DNA from: an uncultured Prevotella sp.
GTDB taxonomy: Bacteria; Bacteroidota; Bacteroidia; Bacteroidales; Bacteroidaceae
Length of the DNA: 64,000 nt
Direction: 5' to 3'
Assembly: GCA_902464615.1 (NCBI GenBank)
Contig: CABQKA010000007.1
Coordinates: forward strand, 1-64,000
This document shows, one piece after another, positions 15,940 to 23,133 of the stretch (position 1 is its first letter; every line of letters begins with the position of its first letter). Position numbers and translations under genes: made by a program. The notes below the pieces were generated by a model. The model saw only the letters and a program-made list of their open reading frames with translations, ran no database searches and was not told the DNA's origin.

Positions 15940-18165
15940 TTAGAAAAGGCTGAACGCCACCTTGCAGCCGGCACTGACCTGCCCGCTGCCGGCGAGAGAA
16001 ACAAATCCGGCCACGTCGACAATCGGTGTAGACAGCCCGTAGCCCCATTCGCTGTAGAAACCGAGGCGGCGCACGCTCAGCAAATTGCAGTAAAGGCGCT
16101 CTTTCTGCACGAGCCGCGTCAGGAATTTGATACGGGAGAAAAGCAGCATGGGACTCTCGTAGGCAGCGGAGAGGCGGACGTAATAGCGGGACTCATTATA
16201 GAAGCGGCTGTCGAGCAACTGGAACTGGCCGGACATATCGTCGTCCCAGCCTTCGGGCAAGTTGTCGTAGCGGAAATAGTCGTAGTCGAGAAAACAATCC
16301 TCGCCCCGCCGCGTATAGAAGCCGCAGCCGGCCCGAAAATAAAGCGAACGGAGCGCATATAGAGAATATGTATATTGCGCGTCGAACTCTATCCGTTCAT
16401 AATACGTACTGCGGTTGAAGGCGCGTATGCCCCGCTCGTAGTCGAACATAAACGTGGGCCAGCGCGAATAAAGCGGAACGGGCCGCTCACCCAGCCGATA
16501 ATAATATTGAGCCGGCGTCCACTCGATGTGCAGGCGAGGCGCCAGACTGGTCAACGTGCGGTCCATCCCGTTCTGCGCCGCGACTTCGTTCCAATGTATC
16601 AGCGCCCTGCGGTGAAAACGCAAGCCCGTACTGACCCGAAGCCCGACAACAGGCTGCATCGTAAAATGGAAAAGGAGGTGATTGTCGCGATAATAATGAA
16701 AATCGTAGCGGTCAAACACCTGGATGAGCGAATCGTAGTCGGTTACACCAGACAACTGCCGACGCACCTCGTCGGCCTGGCGACTGTTGTACATGTGGTC
16801 GCCCCCGGCAGCCTCAATACCGATAGTAGCATCAAAGGCCGGAAGAATGGTAACCGTGAGCGGAAGCCGCCAGTAGACCTGCTTCTGCTTGAAATTGTAA
16901 CCGACGCGCGGGACGAAATCTATCCGCCCCTGACGCTGGAGCTGGTAGTTGAAGACCAGGCGCGTCTGGAGCGAGAGCCCCCGGCTGCGCGACCATTGCA
17001 GCATCGACGGTGTAAGGATGGGAGGGAGCTTCACGTAGCCCTGTCCGCCTAAGGTAAAGCCGTGACTGTCGAAGAGCAGGTCCTCAGCTCGCGGGGAAAG
17101 GATGCGCCTGCCCCGCGACGGCGATGGCTCTCCGACGGACAGGCTGTCGGATACGCGGACTTCGCTGCGGCGGTAAATCTCCTGCTCGTATGGCATCAGG
17201 GGATAGGGGCGCAGGCTGTCAAAAAAGGCCCGGTCGCGGCGCATCTGCGTGGTGTCTGTGCGCAACAGGCTGCTGGCCGTGAGGTCAAAGCTGGCGCGGC
17301 GTGGTGCAGTAGTATCGGGAAGCGCGGGCGGCGTAAAATCATAGCGCGCGGAAGCCTCGAAGCGTTCGTCCAGCCGGTTGCCCAGCAAGTTCAAGTGGGA
17401 AAGGAGCGTAATCTTATCCGGCAAAAGCGAGGCCTTCCCTTCCTTCCCCATTTTCCCACTGACTGCGAGCCTGGCCCAGCCGTAAAAAAATTGGAAGGCA
17501 AAGAGTTGTACGCGGCCCGTGCCGATTTCCACATCGATAGTGCCTTCCACGAGCTGCGTGTTCGAAATGCGCGGGCGCACGCCGATATGGGCGACCGGAC
17601 GGCCTTCACTGACGTAGGTATAAAAATATTGATACAGGTAAAAGCGCCGGTTGCGGCGGTTGAGCGGCGAAAGTATGCGGTCGCTGAACAAGTTCGCCTC
17701 GTAAATAGAAAGGTTATAGCGCCCTACCCAACGGTCCTGTGCGGATTGGAGATAAGGCATCGTGGTATAGGACGCTACAGTCTTTTTATCCACACGGCCC
17801 GACGGGCTGAACTGATAACGCGACAGGCTCTCACCGAAGTAATCGTTCTCCCCGCGCTCCAGGCGGAAGAGACCGGGGACGTAGCGAATCCAGAATCCCT
17901 TACGGCGCGTATGCAGGTAATGGCGGGAATAAATCTCGGAAGTAAAGTCCCCGACTTCCAGCCCTGCACGTTCGGTATAGGAATATACGCGCTCCATGAT
18001 GGAGTCCACGGGGATTTCGTCCTGCGCCTGCCCCGCAGTCCGGACACATAGGACAAGCAGGCAGAGCGCTATGGCCCGCGGTGCGTGCAAGCAAGCGTGC
18101 CAAAGGTCGCACCCTTTCTTCAGGTGCAGCCTTTGGCACGCCCTTACCACAGCGCGGGAGCGCAT
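15940..18165 (-). CDS. DUF5686 family outer-membrane protein
   Basis: 741 residues. The N-terminus (1-48) has a long basic lead and the hydrophobic stretch AIALCLLVLCVRTAGQAQ, a signal peptide. The rest matches DUF5686: VDSIMERVYSYTERAGLEVGDF, FWIRYVPGLFRLERGENDYF, then a long beta-rich part with aromatic alternation and a C-terminal strand GQVSAGCKVAFSLF ending in Phe, as outer-membrane barrels do. The carboxypeptidase-like plug domain often found at the N-terminus of this family is missing. Function is unknown. It follows the SPOR lipoprotein gene by 8 bases in one operon. A long hairpin lies in its first codons. Confidence 0.82.
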   Translation of the reverse strand: MRSRAVVRACQRLHLKKGCDLWHACLHAPRAIALCLLVLCVRTAGQAQDEIPVDSIMERVYSYTERAGLEVGDFTSEIYSRHYLHTRRKGFWIRYVPGLFRLERGENDYFGESLSRYQFSPSGRVDKKTVASYTTMPYLQSAQDRWVGRYNLSIYEANLFSDRILSPLNRRNRRFYLYQYFYTYVSEGRPVAHIGVRPRISNTQLVEGTIDVEIGTGRVQLFAFQFFYGWARLAVSGKMGKEGKASLLPDKITLLSHLNLLGNRLDERFEASARYDFTPPALPDTTAPRRASFDLTASSLLRTDTTQMRRDRAFFDSLRPYPLMPYEQEIYRRSEVRVSDSLSVGEPSPSRGRRILSPRAEDLLFDSHGFTLGGQGYVKLPPILTPSMLQWSRSRGLSLQTRLVFNYQLQRQGRIDFVPRVGYNFKQKQVYWRLPLTVTILPAFDATIGIEAAGGDHMYNSRQADEVRRQLSGVTDYDSLIQVFDRYDFHYYRDNHLLFHFTMQPVVGLRVSTGLRFHRRALIHWNEVAAQNGMDRTLTSLAPRLHIEWTPAQYYYRLGERPVPLYSRWPTFMFDYERGIRAFNRSTYYERIEFDAQYTYSLYALRSLYFRAGCGFYTRRGEDCFLDYDYFRYDNLPEGWDDDMSGQFQLLDSRFYNESRYYVRLSAAYESPMLLFSRIKFLTRLVQKERLYCNLLSVRRLGFYSEWGYGLSTPIVDVAGFVSLAGSGQVSAGCKVAFSLF
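18095..18141 (-). promoter_or_regulatory. Long hairpin in the first codons of the DUF5686 gene
   Basis: The 12-base arms GCGTGCCAAAGG (18095-18106) and its complement (18130-18141) are perfect. Inner arms (GCACC 18109-18113 with GGTGC 18123-18127) extend the structure. It starts about eight codons inside the gene and covers the basic lead of the signal peptide. It could tune translation or attenuate transcription from the SPOR gene. Confidence 0.5.
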
Positions 18166-18173
18166 GGCGGTTT

Positions 18174-18701
18174 TTATTTGTTATTGTACAAGAGCCAAGC
18201 GCCGACGTAAGTACCCTTCAATTCATCTCTGGACTGAATGGCGGAAGCCTTGTCGTCATAAGAAGAAGCGATGACGCGATACCAGCCGGTGTGGTTGTTA
18301 ATCGTCTCGTTCGTCTTGACCACCCGTGCGGCATATCCTTTCTCTTTGAGCGTATTCATCAGCCCTTCTGCATTGGCCTGGGTCACGAAGCTACCTACCA
18401 CGACGCTATAAGCACGCAGTCCTTCGCCGTTCACCACCGTCACGCCACCCGGGATGGTACGCACGTCGCTGTTGTCCGTCTCGTTTGCAGGAACGGTCGT
18501 AACGGGAGTCACGGACACCGTTTGCTGGCTGTTACCGCCTACCGGGGTCACGGCTACGGCTTCTGAATTATCGGCAGTCTGCTCACGCTCCTGAGCCTTC
18601 GCTTTCTCATAGGCCTGGCGATAAGCGCTCTCCTTGGACTTGCAGCTGCTGAGCACTACGGCAGAACAGAGAGCCATACCGAATAATAGATAGTTCTTCA
18701 T
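18174..18701 (-). CDS. SPOR-domain lipoprotein
   Basis: 175 residues. A lipoprotein signal lies at 1-20 with lipobox VVLSSC. A helical, charged stretch follows (SAYRQAYEKAKAQEREQTAD), then a Thr/Val-rich linker, then a SPOR peptidoglycan-binding domain at about 95-172: YSVVVGSFVTQANAEGLMNT, KGYAARVVKTN, WYRVIASSYDD. SPOR domains bind denuded glycan strands at division sites. It is the first gene of an operon with DUF5686, so it may link the outer membrane to peptidoglycan. The -7 box TACTTTTG is about 92 bases upstream. Confidence 0.92.
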   Translation of the reverse strand: MKNYLLFGMALCSAVVLSSCKSKESAYRQAYEKAKAQEREQTADNSEAVAVTPVGGNSQQTVSVTPVTTVPANETDNSDVRTIPGGVTVVNGEGLRAYSVVVGSFVTQANAEGLMNTLKEKGYAARVVKTNETINNHTGWYRVIASSYDDKASAIQSRDELKGTYVGAWLLYNNK

Positions 18702-18793
18702 GTCTAATCAGGTTATGGATTTTTAGATTTGTTAATCGATTCTTACTGGTGCGCCGGACAGCCGCGATGCGGCTATCGTCCGATACTTGTTTG

Positions 18794-18801
18794 CAAAAGT
18801 A
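18794..18801 (-). promoter_or_regulatory. Promoter -7 box for the SPOR-DUF5686 operon
   Basis: TACTTTTG on the minus strand, matching TAnnTTTG, inside the 305-base divergent intergenic region. Confidence 0.65.
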
Positions 18802-18918
18802 CAATTCTATTTCAGTAGAAAAGCCGCGTCTACGTTAAACAACATTAAACGGGCGGATATTTAGAAGAATTGGCCGAAAAAACAGCGTAAAAGTTTAGGC
18901 AATTCAGAAGAGAATCAT

Positions 18919-18926
18919 TACTTTTG
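18919..18926 (+). promoter_or_regulatory. Promoter -7 box for the YtxH operon
   Basis: TACTTTTG on the plus strand, about 80 bases before the YtxH-like start codon. No gene lies in 18702-19006; the region is occupied by the two divergent promoters and leaders. Confidence 0.65.
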
Positions 18927-19006
18927 CTTCATAAGCTTGACGGAACAGGGCAGCAGACCTGCTTCCCGCCAGCCCAAGAAAGTGAAACCCTCTAAATTTT
19001 AATGTC

Positions 19007-19201
19007 ATGAAAGGTTTGAATCTCGTAGCAGCATTCTTAGGCGGTGCCCTCGTCGGAGCCGCATGTGGTCTCCTCTTCGCCCCGGAAAAGGGCACGGATA
19101 CCCGTTACAAAATCGCCGAAGCGCTTCGTAAGAAAGGCATCAAGTTGAGCCGTCAGGACGTGGAAGACATCGCCGACGAACTCGACGCTGACAAGGCCTA
19201 A
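19007..19201 (+). CDS. YtxH domain small membrane protein
   Basis: 64 residues. One N-terminal membrane segment with small residues (LVAAFLGGALVGAACGLLFA, about 5-24) is followed by the YtxH signature APEKGTDTRYKIAEALRKKG and an acidic tail (VEDIADELDADKA). YtxH-like proteins are general-stress or envelope-associated in many bacteria, with no known biochemical activity. It is first of three small genes (then 19333 and 19707), an arrangement seen in other Bacteroidetes. Confidence 0.85.
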   Translation: MKGLNLVAAFLGGALVGAACGLLFAPEKGTDTRYKIAEALRKKGIKLSRQDVEDIADELDADKA

Positions 19202-19332
19202 GGCCCACGGCACCGGCAGGCAGCATCCTCTACCGGGGAGCAGCCTGCCGGTGTCCGTTTCCACAGGCGGCGGCCCACGGCCGGTCACCCCCGTTTCCCA
19301 GCCTCATCCCCATACCTATAAATAATAGTTCC

Positions 19333-19710
19333 GTGTTTTCAGACGACCACCACATCGACTCCGCGCGCAAGCTCATTGCCGAAATCCGAGAATACCTGTC
19401 CCTGCGCATCGAGTACGGGAAATACGATTTGGTCGACAAGCTCGCCGTCCTGCTCTCCGTAGTGGCGTTGGCAGCCATCATGCTGGCGGCCGCCATCGTC
19501 ATTCTGTTTTTCCTCTCTTATGCCGTAGCGCTTGCCATTGCCGACGGCGTCGGCGGGCTTCACGTTGCCTGCGCGCTCGTCGCCCTTTTCTACATTCTCG
19601 TAGGGGCTGTCATCTATGCCCTGCGCCGGCAGCTCATCATACGTCCCCTTACCAACCTGCTCGGACACCTGTTCCTGCACAAAGACTCCAACGAAGAGGA
19701 AAAGCCATGA
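19333..19710 (+). CDS. Holin-X-like small membrane protein
   Basis: 125 residues starting at GTG (no better ATG in frame). The cytosolic N-terminus (DDHHIDSARKLIAEIREYLS) is followed by two membrane segments: VALAAIMLAAAIVILFFLSY at about 45-70 and VACALVALFYILVGAVIYAL at about 78-98, then a basic tail. This matches the phage-holin-family/Holin-X superfamily (formerly DUF1469-like) found next to YtxH genes. It is not evidence of a prophage. The stop overlaps the ATG of the next gene by four bases. Confidence 0.82.
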   Translation: MFSDDHHIDSARKLIAEIREYLSLRIEYGKYDLVDKLAVLLSVVALAAIMLAAAIVILFFLSYAVALAIADGVGGLHVACALVALFYILVGAVIYALRRQLIIRPLTNLLGHLFLHKDSNEEEKP

Positions 19711-19952
19711 TCAAGCACGTCTACACCTTGGAAGAAATCCATGCCCGCCGCAAGGAGCTCCGCGCCCAGCTCGCCGCAAGCGAGGCGACCATCCGCGACC
19801 ACTGGAACGAGCTGACCGCCCCGCCGCTGGTCGAGAACCCTATCCAGCTCTGGACCAACAGAGCCCAGGCCGCCTACTCCATTTACGACGGCCTCATGAC
19901 GGGATACAAGCTGTTCCGCCGCTACCGCAGTTTCTTCAAGAAAAAGAAATAG
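19707..19952 (+). CDS. Small hypothetical protein, third gene of the YtxH operon
   Basis: 81 residues. Helical and charged (YTLEEIHARRKELRAQLAAS), then NPIQLWTNRAQAAYSIYDGL and a very basic end (FRRYRSFFKKKK). There is no membrane segment. It overlaps the holin-like gene by four bases (ATGA), so translation is coupled. It probably works with the two membrane proteins; the function is unknown. Confidence 0.8.
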   Translation: MIKHVYTLEEIHARRKELRAQLAASEATIRDHWNELTAPPLVENPIQLWTNRAQAAYSIYDGLMTGYKLFRRYRSFFKKKK

Positions 19953-20022
19953 CCAGACACCCCTTCCCGCCGCAGCCCGCCGGAAAATCCGGTCCGCCCG
20001 CAGGCGTTGCCAGGCCGCCCCG

Positions 20023-20098
20023 CAGGTCCGCATGCGAGGAAATCGTCCTCGGGCGGCGGACGCGGCGTGTTTCCTGCGAGGCATTGCCCGCAGACCTG
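20023..20098 (+). ncRNA. Structured leader upstream of the TonB-dependent receptor
   Basis: Nested complementary segments: CAGGTC (20023-20028) with GACCTG (20093-20098), AGGAAA (20037-20042) with TTTCCT (20070-20075), and CGTCC (20044-20048) with GGACG (20058-20062). Just upstream CCGGAAAATCCGG (about 19979-19992) forms another small stem. The whole lies 65-190 bases before the ATG of a BtuB-like receptor. A diverged cobalamin-type riboswitch is one possibility, but the conserved B12 box GCCACTG is not seen. Otherwise 19953-20165 holds no gene. Confidence 0.35.
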
Positions 20099-20165
20099 TA
20101 TCCATACAACGAGGTCCCACTCACGGCCCCGTTATTTTTTTCATCATTTTTTTAACCCATCAACC

Positions 20166-22229
20166 ATGTACAACTACAACAGAAAAGACTGCGCGCCGCT
20201 CACCTTCCGCCACTTCTCGCGCCGGGGCTACGCCCTCTTTGCCTGCCTGGGCCGCGAGGTGCGCATCGGCGTCCTCTCCGTGGCCACGCTGGCCTGCGCC
20301 ACACCGCGCCTCACGGGGCAGACACTGCGCCACGCCGAAGGGCAGGACAGCACTCTCACGGCCGAAGAAGCAGCCACCCCGCTCGGCGAAGCCGTCGTCT
20401 CGGCCTCGCGCGCGCCGCTGGCCGCAGCAGTCGCCGCACGGCAGGTGACCACCCTCACCCGCCAGGACCTGGATGCCGCGGGCATCACCACTATCAACGA
20501 CGCCCTCAAGTTAGCCGCCGGCGTAGATGTCCGGCAGCGCGGCGGCTTCGGTATCCAGACGGACATCAGCATCGACGGCGGCACCTTTGACCAGATTACT
20601 TTGCTCGTCAACGGCGTCGCGGTCAACAACCCACAGACCGGCCACAACGCGGCCGACTTCCCGGTCAACCTTTCCGACATCGAGCGCATCGAAATCCTCG
20701 ACGGCGCCGCCTCCCGCCTCTTCGGCAGCCAGGCTTTCAGCGGTGCGGTGAACATCGTCACGCGACAGGGCGGCGGACCGCTCGACGCCAGCGTCTACGC
20801 CGGCACGCACGGCACGGTGACGGCCGCCGCCCGCACGGCATGGGCGGCCTCGTCCCGTTTCCGCACAAGCCTCAGCGGCAGCTGGCAGCGCTCCGACGGC
20901 GCCACGGACAACAGCGCTTTCCAGGGCGGCAAACTCTTCTGGCACGGACGGTACGACGTCCCCTCCGTGCGCGTAGAAGCCCAGGCCGGCGCCACCGTCA
21001 ACGATTTCGGCGCCAACACCTTCTACTCCGCCGCTTACCCGGACCAGTGGGAAGCCACCCGCCGCTACCTGCTCTCTGCCCGCGCCGAGACGCGCGGCCG
21101 CATACACCTCGCGCCCCAGGTGTCGTGGCTGCGCAGCGTGGACCACTACCAGCTGACGCGCCACTCGTCCGCCGGCGAAAACTTCCACCGGAGCGACGTC
21201 TACACCCTTGGCCTCAACGCCTGGACACAGTGGGCCCTGGGGCGTACCGCATTCGACGCCGAACTCCGCGAGGAGGAAATCTTCAGCACCAGCCTGGGCC
21301 GCGAGCTGGAAGAGGGACAGACGGAACCGGTCCGCGGACAGGACGGCCTGCGCTACACGCGGCGGGACGGGCGGACCAATCTCAGCTTTTTCCTGGAGCA
21401 CGTCGTCGTGCTCCGGCAATGGACCATCTCGGCCGGCGTCATGGCCGGGCGCAACACGGCCCTCGGCCCCGGCTACAGTTTCTACCCCGGCATCGACATC
21501 AGCTACCGCCCGGGCGCGGACTGGCGGCTCTACGCCTCGTGGAACCGTTCCATGCGCCTGCCCACCTTTACCGACCTGTGGTACCAAAGCCCCACGCAAG
21601 CGGGCAACGTGGGGCTGCGGCCAGAGAAGAACTCCGCTTTCCGCATCGGGGCGGACTGGCGCCGCGGGCCGTTCTCCGCTACGGCCAAGGCCTACTACAA
21701 CCGTGGCGACGATATGATAGACTGGGTCATGTTTACGGCCGGCGACCGATACCATGCCACGGCCTTCCGCCTGGACAACATGGGGTTCAGCCTCTCGGCC
21801 GCCGCCGACATGGCCCGATGGCTGGGCGGCCGCCAGCCCTTCACGCGCCTCACGGTGGCCTACGCCTACATCCACCAGCACCGCCGCGACGCGACGCCCT
21901 ATTTCAGGTCGAACTACGCCCTGGAGTACCTGCGCCACAAGTTCACGGCCTCGCTCGGCCACCGCATCTTCGGCCCGCTCTCCGCGCGCTGGTCGCTGCG
22001 CGTGGAAGACCGCATGGGCGGCTACCTCGCCTACCACGACGGACAGGCCACGGGCGAACTGCATCCTTACGGCGCCCACGCCGTGCTCGACTGCCGGCTC
22101 ACGTGGCAGGCACGCCGCTGGGCCGTGCGGGCCGACGTGACGAACCTCACGAATCACCGCTACTATGACATCGGCAACGTGGAGCAGCCGGGCTGTTGCT
22201 TCCTGGCCGGCGTCGAACTGAGGCTCTGA
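20166..22229 (+). CDS. TonB-dependent outer-membrane receptor, BtuB-like
   Basis: 687 residues. The unusual N-terminus (FRHFSRRGYALFACLGREVR, then a hydrophobic VLSVATLACA) resembles the extended signal region of a class of Bacteroidetes TonB receptors. A plug domain lies at about 75-185: LGEAVVSASRAPL, VDVRQRGGFGIQTDISIDGG, LVNGVAVNNPQTGHNAADFP, IERIEILDGAASRLFGSQAF. A 22-strand barrel follows, ending FLAGVELRL. The plug motifs match BtuB/siderophore-type rather than SusC-type receptors. It imports a scarce cofactor or metal chelate using TonB energy. It stands alone, with a structured leader upstream and a repeat-type terminator after it. Confidence 0.9.
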   Translation: MYNYNRKDCAPLTFRHFSRRGYALFACLGREVRIGVLSVATLACATPRLTGQTLRHAEGQDSTLTAEEAATPLGEAVVSASRAPLAAAVAARQVTTLTRQDLDAAGITTINDALKLAAGVDVRQRGGFGIQTDISIDGGTFDQITLLVNGVAVNNPQTGHNAADFPVNLSDIERIEILDGAASRLFGSQAFSGAVNIVTRQGGGPLDASVYAGTHGTVTAAARTAWAASSRFRTSLSGSWQRSDGATDNSAFQGGKLFWHGRYDVPSVRVEAQAGATVNDFGANTFYSAAYPDQWEATRRYLLSARAETRGRIHLAPQVSWLRSVDHYQLTRHSSAGENFHRSDVYTLGLNAWTQWALGRTAFDAELREEEIFSTSLGRELEEGQTEPVRGQDGLRYTRRDGRTNLSFFLEHVVVLRQWTISAGVMAGRNTALGPGYSFYPGIDISYRPGADWRLYASWNRSMRLPTFTDLWYQSPTQAGNVGLRPEKNSAFRIGADWRRGPFSATAKAYYNRGDDMIDWVMFTAGDRYHATAFRLDNMGFSLSAAADMARWLGGRQPFTRLTVAYAYIHQHRRDATPYFRSNYALEYLRHKFTASLGHRIFGPLSARWSLRVEDRMGGYLAYHDGQATGELHPYGAHAVLDCRLTWQARRWAVRADVTNLTNHRYYDIGNVEQPGCCFLAGVELRL

Positions 22230-22254
22230 CCGCGCCGCCCCTGGCCCGCGCCAC

Positions 22255-22314
22255 GGGGCTAAGGGAAAAACGAACTGGGCTTAGGCAAGAAAAAACTTGC
22301 CTAAGCCCAGTTTT
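22255..22314. terminator. Bidirectional terminator made of the dispersed CTAAG repeat
   Basis: GGGGCTAAG at 22255-22263 is followed by a perfect 17-base stem (22273-22289 with 22296-22312) with a six-A loop and a T run on both strands. The stem contains CTGGGCTTAGGC and its complement. It separates the convergent TonB receptor and AlkD-like genes. Confidence 0.88.
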
Positions 22315-22355
22315 CACATACACGGGGGCAGGGACGACACTGCGGCGCGGGGCCG

Positions 22356-22997
22356 TCAGCTGCCCTGGAGGCGGCTGAGCAGGTCCTCGCCCCGGCGCTC
22401 CTCTTCCGGACCGAAGTCCATGTAGCGCAGCAGTGTTTTCCCCGCAGCGGTGCGCACGGCGGCCTCGCCCGAACGGAGCGCACACTCGGCCTGGTCGAGC
22501 AGTTCGTCGGCATCGCGCTGCGCGGGGCGCATGCCCTGCTGGAAGAGGCGGCCCAGGAGCAGCCACCCGCACAACTGGCGCATGGGCTGCTCGCCCGCCA
22601 CCCATTCAAACGCCTTGCCCGAGGCGAAGGGCAGGCGGCTGAAAAGGCAGAGCACGGCGACTTCCGCTTCCTCGGGGTAGCGCATCTGGTCGGCCCAAAG
22701 GTCGGCCATCTGTCCGTCGAACTGGTCCGCCGGCATGAGCATCGGGGCCAGCAGGCGGCACTCGCGGATGTCTTCCTGCCACAAGGCGGCAGCCAGGGCG
22801 CTGTCCTGCGCCCACCCGGCGGCCATCTGGCGCAGGCGGGGGAGCTCTACGCCGAAATTCACCCGATAAGCCAGCCCCTTCTCACGCATTGACTGGCTGA
22901 CCGGACCGTTCATCACGCCGCGCAAGCTCTGCTTTACCTCGCGCACGCGGTCCGCCACGCCGGCAGCCGCAGGTTGTTTCTCGTCTTTTTCCATCAT
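22356..22997 (-). CDS. AlkD-like HEAT-repeat protein (DNA alkylation repair family)
   Basis: 213 residues from MMEKDEKQPAAAG; an upstream ATG at 23036 would place the start almost on the promoter region. It is entirely helical: VREVKQSLRGVMNGPVSQSM, YRVNFGVELPRLRQMA, CRLLAPMLMPADQF, MADLWADQM, RQLCGWLLLGRLF. This agrees with the HEAT-like repeats of AlkC/AlkD DNA glycosylases. Enzymatic activity is uncertain, since many Bacteroidetes homologues lack a proven role. It is convergent with the TonB receptor and divergent from the barrel protein gene. Confidence 0.72.
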   Translation of the reverse strand: MMEKDEKQPAAAGVADRVREVKQSLRGVMNGPVSQSMREKGLAYRVNFGVELPRLRQMAAGWAQDSALAAALWQEDIRECRLLAPMLMPADQFDGQMADLWADQMRYPEEAEVAVLCLFSRLPFASGKAFEWVAGEQPMRQLCGWLLLGRLFQQGMRPAQRDADELLDQAECALRSGEAAVRTAAGKTLLRYMDFGPEEERRGEDLLSRLQGS

Positions 22998-23089
22998 TTT
23001 GCTCTCCGGATTTTCAAGCCGCGAAGTTACAAACATTCACGGCTTGAAAAAATTTTCCATACGTGTTTTTTTTTGTTAAATATTTCCCT

Positions 23090-23097
23090 TATATTTG
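23090..23097 (+). promoter_or_regulatory. Bacteroidetes -7 promoter box
   Basis: TATATTTG on the plus strand, 36 bases before the ATG at 23134. A TTTG stands at 23072-23075. It excludes starts earlier than 23134. Confidence 0.65.
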
Positions 23098-23133
23098 CAA
23101 CGAAGGAAAACAACACTAACAAAATTCACCGAC

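Noticed and set aside
19333..19710. Holin-like protein as evidence of a prophage
   Set aside because: No lysis, capsid or terminase genes nearby; this family commonly pairs with YtxH in non-phage operons.
20023..20098. Firm call of a cobalamin riboswitch
   Set aside because: The conserved B12 box is absent and the core pairs do not match the standard layout, so only a structured leader is reported.
20511..22157. Open frame antisense to the TonB receptor
   Set aside because: No protein-like motifs; the plus strand encodes a complete receptor.
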